Below, piece by piece: positions 1-7,607 of a DNA stretch of 20,393 bases; position 1 is the first letter of the stretch, and each line of letters opens with the position of its first letter. Source of the DNA: a virus; IMG/VR virus record IMGVR_UViG_3300007559_000293, positions 1-20,393 of that record; one strand, 5' to 3'. Both the position numbers and the translations under genes were made by a program. The notes under the pieces are model-generated. The model did not search any database. It saw nothing but the letters and a program-made list of their open reading frames with translations, and was not told where the DNA came from.

Positions 1-15
1 TAGGAAGAGGTTCAT
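1..15 (-). CDS. Possible start of the next gene (cut by window end)
   Basis: Just after the stop at 32-34 the minus strand has AAAGG followed 6 nt later by ATG at 15 (a second ATG at 18 is only 3 nt away). The five visible codons read MNLFL. A hydrophobic start would suit a holin or small membrane protein, which often follows fibres, but nothing more can be said. Confidence 0.3.
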
Positions 16-31
16 CATGGGCCTTTCGGGT

Positions 32-391
32 TTACTGCGCCTTAAGAAGTTTTCGTATTGCTTTGATTTCTGCTTTGCTGAGGAAGTTATCCTCTTGCTC
101 TGCGTCTCGCTCTGCCCTCTCGGCTTTGCGTTTCGCCTTTTCCTCTGGTGTGATATCCTTCACCTTGGTTTTCACCTTCCATTTACCAGCCACCTTTTTT
201 GGTGCTTCGACTTCCGTGTCTTGTGTCAGGTAGTCGGTTTGCGGTGTGTCCTCAATTTCCACTAGCACATAAGTGCTGCCTTCAATCTCGCCACCAGTCC
301 AGCCATCGCCAAAGCTGGTTTGCGGATGGTTCTGCTGTGGATAGGATGGAAACTCTAAGATCGTGTCACCGTTTATTTTTGCGTATTGCAT
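32..391 (-). CDS. Small protein after the propeller gene, possible fibre assembly factor
   Basis: 119 aa, ATG 391 with GGAG 7 nt upstream, 2 nt after the propeller stop. The N-terminal half (MQYAKINGDTILEFPSYPQQ, then TYVLVEIEDTPQTDY) resembles short proteins found next to phage fibre genes that start with a K-Y-A-x-I-x-x-G-type strand. The C-terminal third (from about residue 75) is highly charged and helical (KRKAERAERDAEQEDNFL, KAEIKAIRKLLKAQ). It could be a fibre chaperone or a minor virion protein. Assignment is weak. Confidence 0.7.
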   Translation of the reverse strand: MQYAKINGDTILEFPSYPQQNHPQTSFGDGWTGGEIEGSTYVLVEIEDTPQTDYLTQDTEVEAPKKVAGKWKVKTKVKDITPEEKAKRKAERAERDAEQEDNFLSKAEIKAIRKLLKAQ

Positions 392-393
392 GA

Positions 394-1390
394 TTAACTC
401 CGAGTGAAGATGTGTACTTTATTTGATCCAGAACCGCTGCCAGTTGAGTAAACATTAGTGCCGTCTGCGGAAATGCAAATGCCAAAAGGTGTGTCTCCAG
501 CAGCAATAGTGCTTGTTCCGCTCAATGCTCCTGTGCCTACGTTCCTAGCAAAAATAGAGACTGTGGCACTAGCTTGATTTGTGCAGTAAACACTGACCCC
601 ATCCGGTGAAACGAGTATACCAGTAGGCCATGTACCAGTAGAAATTGTGCTTGTTCCAGACAACGCACCAGTACTAATGTTGCGATCAAAGATGGAAATG
701 GTGGCATTACCTTGGTTAGCTGTATAAACAGATTTTCCATCTGCGGAAATACAAATTTCCCAAGGGTTTGTACCAGTGGCAATCGTTCCACCAGATGTCA
801 ATGCCCCTGTGCTAACACTGCGAGTATAGATTTGGGCCGTGGCACCACCAAAATTAGCTGCGTAAACTGATGTCCCATCTGCGGAAATGCAAATGCCATA
901 AGGGTAAGATGCGGTAGCAATGGTGCTAGTACCGCTAAGTACCCCTGTACTTACATTTCTGCTAAAGATAGAGATTGTGGCTCCAACGTAATTAGCCGTG
1001 TATACTGATGTCCCATCTGCGGAAATACAGATATAATAAGGTCTATTTCCAGTAGCAATCGTTCCACCAGATGTTAAGGCCCCTGTGCTAACATTTCTAC
1101 TAAAGATAGAGATTGTGTTTGAATTGGAATTTGCTGTGTAAACTGATGTTCCGTCTGCGGAAATGCAAATATCCCAAGGGGTTGATCCAGTCTCAATAGT
1201 GCTTGTTCCAGATAACGCACCAGTGCTGGTGTTGCGATCAAAGATCCGAACATTACCATTATCGACTGCGTAGACTGACTTACCATCAGCGGAAATGCAA
1301 ACACCTTTTGGTGACGTACCAGAAGCAATGGTAGTACTTCCACTCAACGCACCAGTAAACACTCGGCCCCTACTCACACCCATGATTTTT
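394..1390 (-). repeat. Seven tandem 138-nt repeats (propeller blades)
   Basis: The codons for the I-S-A-D-G motif recur near 465, 603, 741, 879, 1017, 1155 and 1287. Most neighbours are 138 nt apart, and the DNA around TCTGCGGAAAT (plus strand) is nearly identical in six copies. The high identity suggests recent amplification or gene conversion and makes change of blade number by recombination possible. Confidence 0.8.
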
Positions 1391-1404
1391 CTATTAATAG
1401 GCAT
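394..1404 (-). CDS. Seven-bladed YVTN-type beta-propeller, probable tail-tip protein
   Basis: 336 aa from ATG 1404 (TAATG overlap with the fibre gene); the frame continues to 1455 without support. After an 8-14 residue leader the protein is seven repeats of about 46 residues. Each has CISADGxSVYxAN, then TISIFxRN and STGALSG-TSTIATG; the (I/V)-S-x-DG motif recurs near residues 37, 81, 127, 173, 219, 265 and 311. Seven is the closed-ring number for lactonase/YVTN propellers. There is no signal peptide, membrane segment or fused enzyme domain. Such propellers are known in surface proteins and in lactonases; here the fibre neighbours suggest a virion part, perhaps binding host glycans or proteins. 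An enzymatic role cannot be excluded. Confidence 0.85.
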   Translation of the reverse strand: MPINRKIMGVSRGRVFTGALSGSTTIASGTSPKGVCISADGKSVYAVDNGNVRIFDRNTSTGALSGTSTIETGSTPWDICISADGTSVYTANSNSNTISIFSRNVSTGALTSGGTIATGNRPYYICISADGTSVYTANYVGATISIFSRNVSTGVLSGTSTIATASYPYGICISADGTSVYAANFGGATAQIYTRSVSTGALTSGGTIATGTNPWEICISADGKSVYTANQGNATISIFDRNISTGALSGTSTISTGTWPTGILVSPDGVSVYCTNQASATVSIFARNVGTGALSGTSTIAAGDTPFGICISADGTNVYSTGSGSGSNKVHIFTRS

Positions 1405-2039
1405 TAGAAATTCTGGCCTCCAGTCATGGCGTACCAAGTTGTACCGCCATCCCATGTGGTCAGTACGAATATGTCAACCTTGTTATTGGTGCTGGTCAAA
1501 GTTGGTGCCGTACCGCCACTCCATTTTACTGCTGCTGGCCATGTGACTGCTCGAGCCGTTCCATCGCAAACGAATGCAAGTGTGATTCCGAAAGCGTTTC
1601 CTGTGGTCGGTATGTTGCTGATTGTCAATGTGGTTATCGCTGCGTTCAAACTTACATGAAACACATTTCCAAGGGCACAATTTAGCGTGAGCGTTCCTGT
1701 CGATATTGCTGGTGCGGTTTTAACTTCTATTAATCCAGTGATCGTTGGCGTGGTGAGTGCTGGGCTGGTGGCAAAAACATTTGCCCCTGTGCCAGTTTCA
1801 TCCGTGAGGCATGAGGCGAGATTTGCGCTGGATGGTGTAGCCAAGAAAGTGGCAACGCTTGTGCCAAGTCCGCTAACCCCTGACGATATAGGAAGTCCGG
1901 TGCAACTGGTGAGCGTACCGCTGGAAGGTGTGCCGAGAACAGGAGTCACCAAAGTTGGTGAGGTTAGCGAAAGCGTGTCACCGCTTTGAAGTTCTTGCAC
2001 CGTGGTCGTGTTTACTACTAACGGATATCGTGCTGCCAT
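1404..2039 (-). CDS. Tail fibre protein with GTPSSG repeats
   Basis: 211 aa, ATG 2039 with TAGGAG upstream. Residues about 27-95 contain the very common fibre repeat: SPTLVTPVLGTPSSGTLTSC, TGLPISSGVSGLGTSVATFL, DETGTGANVFATSPALTTPT. The same SPTLVTPxLGTPSSG segment occurs in the fibre gene at 2331-3185. The C-terminal domain (about 102-211) with AAITTLTISNIP, TARAVTWPAAVKWSGGTAPTL and WDGGTTWYAMTGGQNF is a known beta-rich fibre tip. It ends in TAATG with the beta-propeller gene, which suggests that both are made in step. Confidence 0.83.
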   Translation of the reverse strand: MAARYPLVVNTTTVQELQSGDTLSLTSPTLVTPVLGTPSSGTLTSCTGLPISSGVSGLGTSVATFLATPSSANLASCLTDETGTGANVFATSPALTTPTITGLIEVKTAPAISTGTLTLNCALGNVFHVSLNAAITTLTISNIPTTGNAFGITLAFVCDGTARAVTWPAAVKWSGGTAPTLTSTNNKVDIFVLTTWDGGTTWYAMTGGQNF

Positions 2040-2047
2040 GTTTTCTC

Positions 2048-2329
2048 CTAGGTGACGGTTACATTAACGGTGGTAACGCCACCAAATAAAAGCACAGGCA
2101 ACGAGCCATTTGAAATACTGACATTGGTCACACTGCCACTGTAGAGCGTGACAGGTAAAGCTGTGACTGTGGATGCCCCAATCTGAATGATGCTGGGAGT
2201 TCCGTTATCCTTGCGTGTGTAGAGCTTGCCATCGTAGGTATTAACCCCAAGCTCACCCAGTGCGAGATCACTTGTGGTTGGCACCCTTGCAGCTACTGCG
2301 CTTTGTTTTATCTTAATTAGATTAGCCAT
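2048..2329 (-). CDS. Short tail fibre / tropism-determinant-like N-terminal domain protein
   Basis: 93 aa from ATG 2329, one nt after the previous stop; the longer frame to 2368 overlaps that gene. The pattern MANLIKIKQSAVAARVPT, DLALGELGVNTYDGKLYTRKD and IIQIG is the widespread small domain at the start of many phage fibres (about 45-50 residues). A short beta-rich tail follows (TLYSGSVTNVSISNGSLPVL). As a stand-alone protein it may be an adaptor for the fibres encoded next to it. Unlike its neighbours it lacks the GG-x-F ending. Confidence 0.75.
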   Translation of the reverse strand: MANLIKIKQSAVAARVPTTSDLALGELGVNTYDGKLYTRKDNGTPSIIQIGASTVTALPVTLYSGSVTNVSISNGSLPVLLFGGVTTVNVTVT

Positions 2330-2330
2330 G

Positions 2331-3185
2331 TTAGAAAGTCCCGCCATCGATAATGATGCCGCTACCAAGACTGGTCGCTGATAAGACTACAGTGCCGTTG
2401 ATGTAGTAGCTCTTGGCTGATGCAATGTTGATATGATCGCTGCTTGTCCAGGCATCGGTTGCATCTACCCAGTTCCATGTGTGATCAGTTAAACCCTTCA
2501 AGGTTAGACCGCCACCATCTGCACCCGCATCGGTTGTGGATGCGCTAGCAAGAACAATGTTCTTATCACCCACTGCAAGGGTGGTACTAGATATCGTGGT
2601 CGTGGTGCCGTTCACGGTTAGGTCACCACTGAGAACCAAGCTAGTGCCAGTGGCTACTCCAATGTCAGGAGTGATAAGCGTAGGACTCGTATCAACTACG
2701 AACTTTGATCCGGTTCCGGTCTGGCTAGCAATTACAGTTGCATTGCCACTGCTTGTGATCACTCCGGTTAAGTTGGCATTGGTGGTCACTGTTGCTGCCG
2801 AGCCGGTGGTGTTCTGGTTCAGCGTAGGGAATGTGCAATTGGTTAGGTCACCGCTTGAAGGGGTGCCGAGTGCTGGTGTTACCAGCGTTGGTGAAGTGTT
2901 CATCACAAAGGTGGTGCCTGTGCCAGTCTGCGCTGCCACCGAGGTTGCGTTCCCTACTGATGTTATCGGGCCAGTGAGGTTGGCATTTGTGGTGGTTGTT
3001 ACTGCGAAGTCAGGGCCACCGATTGCAATTACGGATGTTGCCACCCCGAAGCTGTCATCACCTAGTCCGTAGTAAAGAATCCTCCCGCCTGCATTTTCAT
3101 TAAAGGCAAGTTCCGCTGCCCCGAGTGTCGAGGGTGCGCCAGTGGAGCCACCTATTCTGCGCTTAATTCTGATCGTGTTCGCCAT
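2331..3185 (-). CDS. Tail fibre protein with two-copy repeat and aquatic-phage C-terminal domain
   Basis: 284 aa, ATG 3185 after AAGGA. The N-terminus ANTIRIKRRIGGSTGAPSTLGAAELAFNE is a common virion-attachment sequence. Two repeats of about 39 residues (66-104 and 135-173, offset 69) share TNANLTGxITSxGNAT, QTGTG and a V-x-x-TSPTLxTP ending. The C-terminal part (186-284) has LTVNGTTTTISSTTLAVGDK, then ADGGGLTLKG, WNWVDATDAWTSSDH and YYINGTVVLS, a pattern known from structural proteins of marine phages. It ends IIDGGTF. A trimeric fibre is expected. Confidence 0.85.
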   Translation of the reverse strand: MANTIRIKRRIGGSTGAPSTLGAAELAFNENAGGRILYYGLGDDSFGVATSVIAIGGPDFAVTTTTNANLTGPITSVGNATSVAAQTGTGTTFVMNTSPTLVTPALGTPSSGDLTNCTFPTLNQNTTGSAATVTTNANLTGVITSSGNATVIASQTGTGSKFVVDTSPTLITPDIGVATGTSLVLSGDLTVNGTTTTISSTTLAVGDKNIVLASASTTDAGADGGGLTLKGLTDHTWNWVDATDAWTSSDHINIASAKSYYINGTVVLSATSLGSGIIIDGGTF

Positions 3186-3201
3186 GATAAAAAGTCCTTA
3201 G

Positions 3202-3226
3202 TTAGAAGTTACCTTCAGAAATTACC
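3202..3226 (-). repeat. Near-tandem duplication at a fibre gene end
   Basis: Two 12-nt copies with the pattern GGTAA[T/C]TTCT[G/A]A lie one nt apart on the minus strand (3226-3215 and 3213-3202). The first encodes the final G-N-F-stop of the 79-residue fibre protein; the second would encode the same G-N-F-stop in a different frame and is untranslated. It looks like the scar of a recombination at the conserved fibre C-terminus. Confidence 0.55.
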
Positions 3227-3454
3227 ACCATCTAGTTTGTTGGTGTTGACCCACTGCGTTGATGCCGATGAATATTTTAAAAGGTCACCATCTGCCACCC
3301 CAGTAATGGTGGTATCGGTGAGTCCATCGAGTGTCGAAGAACCTGCAGCGCCCGCTGGCCCTGTCAACCCTCGGCCATCGTAGACGGTTACCAGCGTTTC
3401 GCCTTGTGCGACTGTGACGATGCCAGATTCTGTGACCACGACGATGTCTGGCAT
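3215..3454 (-). CDS. Short tail fibre protein with collagen-like motif and GGNF C-terminus
   Basis: 79 aa, ATG 3454 in TAATG. Residues 1-25 form a beta-rich head (DIVVVTESGIVTVAQGETLVTVY). GLTGPAGAAG (30-39) is a short collagen-like stretch, which in fibres marks a trimeric stalk. LDGLTDTTITGVADGDLLKYSSASTQWVN is a common phage fibre repeat, and the protein ends LDGGNF, like its neighbours. It may be a complete small fibre or a truncated remnant: a 12-nt near-copy of its last codons and stop lies just beyond the stop in another frame (3202-3213). Confidence 0.75.
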   Translation of the reverse strand: MPDIVVVTESGIVTVAQGETLVTVYDGRGLTGPAGAAGSSTLDGLTDTTITGVADGDLLKYSSASTQWVNTNKLDGGNF

Positions 3455-3801
3455 TATCTTGTCACCTCCGCTTTCACGGTGAAAGTGCCTTCGATGAGTC
3501 TGATCACCGTTGAGCCGTTATAAAGTTCGAGATCGTAGAAGTATTTACCAGGCGTAATCGCTTCCATCGTGGCCGCGTCAACGAGTAAATCCACAGTTCC
3601 GGCGGCACCGCCAAGCGTGATTCGGGTGTTTTCTGTGGTGAGCTCCAGCGTGACGGTTGCGCTTGCTGCGGTTGGTCTTACTTGCATAGCAGCGGTGTAG
3701 CCTGTCAGATCGGTCTCGACCTCGTCAGCGTCGGTGTACAATATGGTACGGGCTAGGGTTGCGCCCTGTTCTGCCGCAAAGTTGTAGATTCCTGCTGGCA
3801 T
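3454..3801 (-). CDS. Baseplate/fibre adaptor with N-terminal BppU-like Ig fold
   Basis: 115 aa from ATG 3801, with GGAGG 6 nt upstream; the open frame goes on to a GTG at 3870 but the strong ribosome binding site decides the start. The sequence MPAGIYNFAAEQGATLARTILY, DLTGYTAAMQVRPTAASATVTLELTTEN, ITLGGAAGTVDLLV, AITPGKYFYDLEL and a final RLIEGTFTVKAEVTR matches a very common single-domain phage protein related to the N-terminal domain of baseplate upper proteins. Such domains connect fibres to the tail tip. A TAATG overlap couples it to the collagen-like protein that follows. Confidence 0.82.
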   Translation of the reverse strand: MPAGIYNFAAEQGATLARTILYTDADEVETDLTGYTAAMQVRPTAASATVTLELTTENTRITLGGAAGTVDLLVDAATMEAITPGKYFYDLELYNGSTVIRLIEGTFTVKAEVTR

Positions 3802-3873
3802 AATGACCTCCGAAAAAAAGAATATTACCGAGGTTAACTTGGCTTGGTTGGCGATGCAAATCGCTCGCACTGG

Positions 3874-5643
3874 TTAGGGGGTTGCCGTTTGCGTTGTCGG
3901 ATCGGATCGCATTAGCGAGCCATTGGTATTGGTGTAAACATAGTAGGAGTTTGTTTTGTAAAATTCAGAGGTCGCTGGCGTTGGTTTTCTTGCGTCTGAG
4001 TAACCACTATAGAACAAGGTGATATCGCTACTTAGACCGCCAGAACTTAGATAATGCTCGTAGTAAATTTGGTTAGAAGAGTTCACTTTCCAGTTAAGTA
4101 GCGATGAATTAAGAAATCTTTTACCACTGGCAACCGTAGGCAATAGGCCTGCTGGCATCGATAATCTGCCTGGTATGTTGTAATAGTTCGCCACTGGCCC
4201 ATAGTAGGTGCTGCTTGCTGCGTCGTAGGTTAAGGTAACACTAAGTGTGCCTAGTGCAATATCATCGCCGGAAGGGATGCCTACGGTCGTGCGCTGGAAT
4301 ACTGCATCAATTAGGTAACAGGTGATGGTAGGCGGTATGGTTTGAGCGTATTGAATATCAAAGCTTAAAAGAGTTGGCGAGTAACTCGCTGGATAATTAG
4401 ATGAAAATGTTGCTGGACTCAATGCCGTGTTGTAGCTTGTCCATTCGTGCGGTGTTGCCTGCGAAAAGTCAAAGGCTGCATAGGAAGGCAAAGAAACTGG
4501 TGACTCATAAGAATAGTTCTCATTGCTGCGCCAAACACGATAATAGTAATCTAAATAATAAGTCCAAGAGGCAGCGCATACATCGGCACCAGAGCCAAGA
4601 ATATAATTTAAAAGCTGTGCTTGGTAGGTGCCGATGCCGTCAACTACACGGAACCAAAAAAATCTTCTGTTATTTGTTCGTGAAACGCCGCTGCATAAAA
4701 TAGGCGCATCATATTCATAGTGAACAAAGTAGTTGATGCCTGAATATATAGCTCCGTTGTAGGTGCTGACATAAGTTGCTGAAGGATCGAACAACCTTGC
4801 CACTACTGTTTCCGTTGGAAAAACTAATTCCACATGGTCAGGGAAAGTTTGCAAGTATTCAGTAGGTGGCGGACAGCAGTAGATATCTGCAACATCTGCT
4901 GCTGCCATCTCCACGCAAGCAATAGGTGCATAAATCTTATTGAAAAAATTCAAATTAAACTGTGTGTTTTCTGGTGGTATTATCGGATCAATTTCTGCTA
5001 CAGCATCCTCGTAAGACGAATACAGTATAATCGTTACCGGATTAAATTCGAGATGGTAAACATAGGCAAAGCTAATAACTTCAGTAATGCGAGAAACTGA
5101 AAATGTTCTCCCTCCGTTGCTTACTCCACTTGTCACACTCAATAGGAATGGCGTTCCGTAGTAAGTCTGATAGAGCAAGGTATACCTAACCCATGCTCCA
5201 GATTTAGCTGTGTATATATCGTTTTCCGCCTCATCTGTTTGGTTTTGGACTACTACTATATCGTTTAATGCGGTCATAATTCCGTCAACAACTTGGAGTC
5301 CGGTCAAAGAGATGTTTGCAGTTGTTGCAAGTTTTGCATTAGTTGGTATCCATCCCGGCGGAACATAAAAATATTGGTTGCCTTCAGGAAGATTTTTGAT
5401 TTTTAAAAAGTAAACTTCTTGCGGTACTAGGAAGCCTGCAACTGTTACATCGCAAACCGTTCTGATTATTCCGAGATCTACAAAATTTTTAGGAGATCGG
5501 CCTTCTCTTGATAGGCTTGTAGCAGTAATGCCAAAATTAAAGTCATCAAATCTAATTGCAAGCTCTCCGGTGTCTTGTCTTGTGTGTGTGACTAAGCCGA
5601 GCGAAGAATAAATGGGGTATTGGTCATCCCAGTAAATTTGCAT
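3874..5643 (-). CDS. Large Tyr-rich tail fibre/receptor-binding candidate
   Basis: 589 aa, ATG 5643 in TAATG. Residues 103-155 carry a known fibre motif: ATTANISLTGLQVVDGI, then IVVVQNQTDEAENDIYTAKSGAWVR. The rest is not recognisable. It is rich in Tyr, Ser and aromatic residues in beta-like stretches (for example YLDYYYRVWRSNENYSYES near residue 370), with several Cys pairs including IYCCPPP. The coding sequence looks clearly more A/T-rich than the head and tape measure genes, suggesting recent exchange, as is common for host-range proteins. No enzymatic motif is visible. It would sit at the tail tip; receptor binding is inferred. Confidence 0.8.
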   Translation of the reverse strand: MQIYWDDQYPIYSSLGLVTHTRQDTGELAIRFDDFNFGITATSLSREGRSPKNFVDLGIIRTVCDVTVAGFLVPQEVYFLKIKNLPEGNQYFYVPPGWIPTNAKLATTANISLTGLQVVDGIMTALNDIVVVQNQTDEAENDIYTAKSGAWVRYTLLYQTYYGTPFLLSVTSGVSNGGRTFSVSRITEVISFAYVYHLEFNPVTIILYSSYEDAVAEIDPIIPPENTQFNLNFFNKIYAPIACVEMAAADVADIYCCPPPTEYLQTFPDHVELVFPTETVVARLFDPSATYVSTYNGAIYSGINYFVHYEYDAPILCSGVSRTNNRRFFWFRVVDGIGTYQAQLLNYILGSGADVCAASWTYYLDYYYRVWRSNENYSYESPVSLPSYAAFDFSQATPHEWTSYNTALSPATFSSNYPASYSPTLLSFDIQYAQTIPPTITCYLIDAVFQRTTVGIPSGDDIALGTLSVTLTYDAASSTYYGPVANYYNIPGRLSMPAGLLPTVASGKRFLNSSLLNWKVNSSNQIYYEHYLSSGGLSSDITLFYSGYSDARKPTPATSEFYKTNSYYVYTNTNGSLMRSDPTTQTATP

Positions 5644-6647
5644 TATGCACCTTCCAACACTACGATTCTTGCGGTAAGGTCTGTGATTGCGTCAAGCATG
5701 GCTTGAATGTCCACGGTTGCAAACTCCACCGCAGTGGCACCTGAGTTGACCTTCAAGAACTTCCCGGCTGCGCTGGTGTAGCTTGCTGGAAAATCGGTTG
5801 CACCTTTGAGCGTGAGTGCCTGCCAGCCCCTAGCACCTGTGGTGGCGTGCGTTGCGTAGTATTTGCTATTGCCAGGCGTTGCTGTGTCGTTCACCAGCTT
5901 TAACGCTGTCCACGCTGGCGAATTTGGATTACCTCCGCCAGTGAGTGAGTTAGTCGTTGTCACATTATTCGCCGAAAAAACTACGGCAGAATTTGCGCTA
6001 TTGACTGTTAAAGAATAGTAGGTGCTAGAACTTCCATAAGTCGCAGGCGAATCACTGAGAGCGATAAAAGTGGTGTAGCTTGGCCCTTCGCCTATTGCAC
6101 CAAATTCCAAAGCAGTGGCAGCGTCGTTGACTTTTACTACTCGGCCTTGGTTTCCTAGAAAAGAGGACGGTGTTACATCGGTAAGCGCAAGGAACTGCTT
6201 AATTACTGCGTTATCGTAATCAGCACCTGATAGCGTAACCGTTGAAACTTCTATCCCTGTGGGTGTACAAATAACATCCGTTACCACTTCTATCACTGCG
6301 GAACCACCAGAAGCCGCTCCCGTCTTCACCACAAACACCGGCAACCCTGCTTCGGTGTAGCCTGAGAATTGCCCCATGTAGCGTTGCCCCACGGTAAGCG
6401 CTGCACCGTTTAACTCTTTGATCTTAACCTCATTTATGTCGTTCATGGTGTTGGCGCTGGCGTGATAGTCCACCCTCTGCCCGGTATTGAGGGGCGAGCC
6501 TAGCGCCGTCACCTTCACCACCGACATCGTGGAACCGCCGAGCATGGGCCCGATGCGTGTGGGCTCCGTCGTGTCGCCCTCAACAGACTTCACCACTCTG
6601 GCGATGCGTCTTGCTGAGTCTTCAGTAAAGCCATAGGCGCTGGACAT
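5643..6647 (-). CDS. Tail fibre-like protein with three KVN..T.A.EF repeats
   Basis: 334 aa, ATG 6647 in TAATG. The N-terminal half (about 1-145) contains a small beta domain with QRVDYHASANTMNDINEVKIKELNG, possibly the tail attachment part. Three divergent repeats follow, each with an L-(T/S)-D-x-P-x-S/T-Y opening and a (V/L)-K-V-N-x-x-x-T-A-(L/V)-E-F ending: 152-183, 194-224 and 284-310. This repeat is widespread in phage fibres. The last 20 residues (DIQAMLDAITDLTARIVVLE) have heptad spacing typical of a trimeric coiled coil. It is followed with TAATG overlap by another fibre candidate, so the two may assemble together. Confidence 0.82.
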   Translation of the reverse strand: MSSAYGFTEDSARRIARVVKSVEGDTTEPTRIGPMLGGSTMSVVKVTALGSPLNTGQRVDYHASANTMNDINEVKIKELNGAALTVGQRYMGQFSGYTEAGLPVFVVKTGAASGGSAVIEVVTDVICTPTGIEVSTVTLSGADYDNAVIKQFLALTDVTPSSFLGNQGRVVKVNDAATALEFGAIGEGPSYTTFIALSDSPATYGSSSTYYSLTVNSANSAVVFSANNVTTTNSLTGGGNPNSPAWTALKLVNDTATPGNSKYYATHATTGARGWQALTLKGATDFPASYTSAAGKFLKVNSGATAVEFATVDIQAMLDAITDLTARIVVLEGA

Positions 6648-7597
6648 TAGAGAATCTTTCTGTAGATCGGAGTGAGATAGGTGTAAGGGATATCGTCGTA
6701 AAGTCGGAAGGCTAGGAACCCGCCGTTCTCTAGGGTAGGGGCGACCCCGTGATCGAGAGGAATGCCAGTGTCACCCATGATGATCACACCATTAGGGAGA
6801 ACATTGCCCGCAACATCTCTTGCGGTAATTAGCTTGGTGCCGTTCCATTCGGTGTAACTATGGTTCAGGATTTCGGCGTCCCAGTTTTCTTTATTCAAGA
6901 GATACTCAAGCGAGATGCGCCAATACTTGACGCCGTTCTCATAGACCCGCTTTGCTGTGACTTTGTCTAAGAGCATAGTCCTTGGGCCGAACCCCGAGAA
7001 TGAGCTTGTGTTGACGCACTTAACCCGATCCATCCAATCCAAGGCGATGAAGGTGGCGCTGTTGAACTCTAACTTCATGGCTAACAAGGGGCGGCTTGCC
7101 ATTACAGGCGGGTCGAACCTTTCGCCGTTGCCGTTGATCATCGGCTTAACGGGGGTGCTAAAGTCCTCGGTCATCACATACTCTTTATCGACCGTACTAA
7201 AATCAATGTCCGTGGGTCGAGTCAGCGGGTTCTCGTTCGCCTCGCTGGCCTTCTCTTCGGGGCTTGCCCCTTTGTTCTGACTTGCTACCTCGGGCGTCTG
7301 CGCTGCGCTAGGCGTGGAGCTCGGCGCCACGGTGTCGATATTGCTGTTGTAGGAGCAAGTGATTTTCCAGAAGTGCGGGTCTTCCATCTGGCTTGCAGTC
7401 CTACCGACACAGAAGGCTTTATCATATTTTGGATGCACTGAGAACATGGCGGGCAGGTTCTCACCGAAGAGGTTGGGCACATCGTCGGCCACATCGTTCG
7501 TCTGCACAATGAACGAGCGCACCAGCGAGACCTGGCGCTTGCTATCGTCCGAGCCGGTTCGGCCTTCAAAAGTTTCGTAGGTGTTCACGACTGCCAT
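6647..7597 (-). CDS. Unknown protein after the tape measure, probable tail-tip component
   Basis: 316 aa from ATG 7597, with AAAGGGG upstream and 10 nt after the tape measure stop. I recognise no family. Residues 1-85 and 130-316 look folded and beta-rich; between them lies a low-complexity linker (about 86-128) rich in Pro, Ser, Ala and Glu. Visible blocks are FSVHPKYDKAFCVGRT (52-67), PHFWKITCSYN (74-84), MASRPLLAMKLEFNSATFIALDWMD (from 166), KYWRISLEYLL, and PNGVIIMGDTGIPLDHG near the C-terminus. In siphoviruses the place after the tape measure belongs to distal-tail and tail-tip hub proteins, so a structural tail-tip role is inferred. It ends in a TAATG overlap with the next gene. Confidence 0.8.
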   Translation of the reverse strand: MAVVNTYETFEGRTGSDDSKRQVSLVRSFIVQTNDVADDVPNLFGENLPAMFSVHPKYDKAFCVGRTASQMEDPHFWKITCSYNSNIDTVAPSSTPSAAQTPEVASQNKGASPEEKASEANENPLTRPTDIDFSTVDKEYVMTEDFSTPVKPMINGNGERFDPPVMASRPLLAMKLEFNSATFIALDWMDRVKCVNTSSFSGFGPRTMLLDKVTAKRVYENGVKYWRISLEYLLNKENWDAEILNHSYTEWNGTKLITARDVAGNVLPNGVIIMGDTGIPLDHGVAPTLENGGFLAFRLYDDIPYTYLTPIYRKIL

Positions 7598-7607
7598 GAG
7601 GGCCCCT

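Noticed and set aside
394-1390. CRISPR-like periodic repeats
   Set aside because: The 138-nt period is in frame and encodes propeller blades; there are no short direct repeats with unique spacers.
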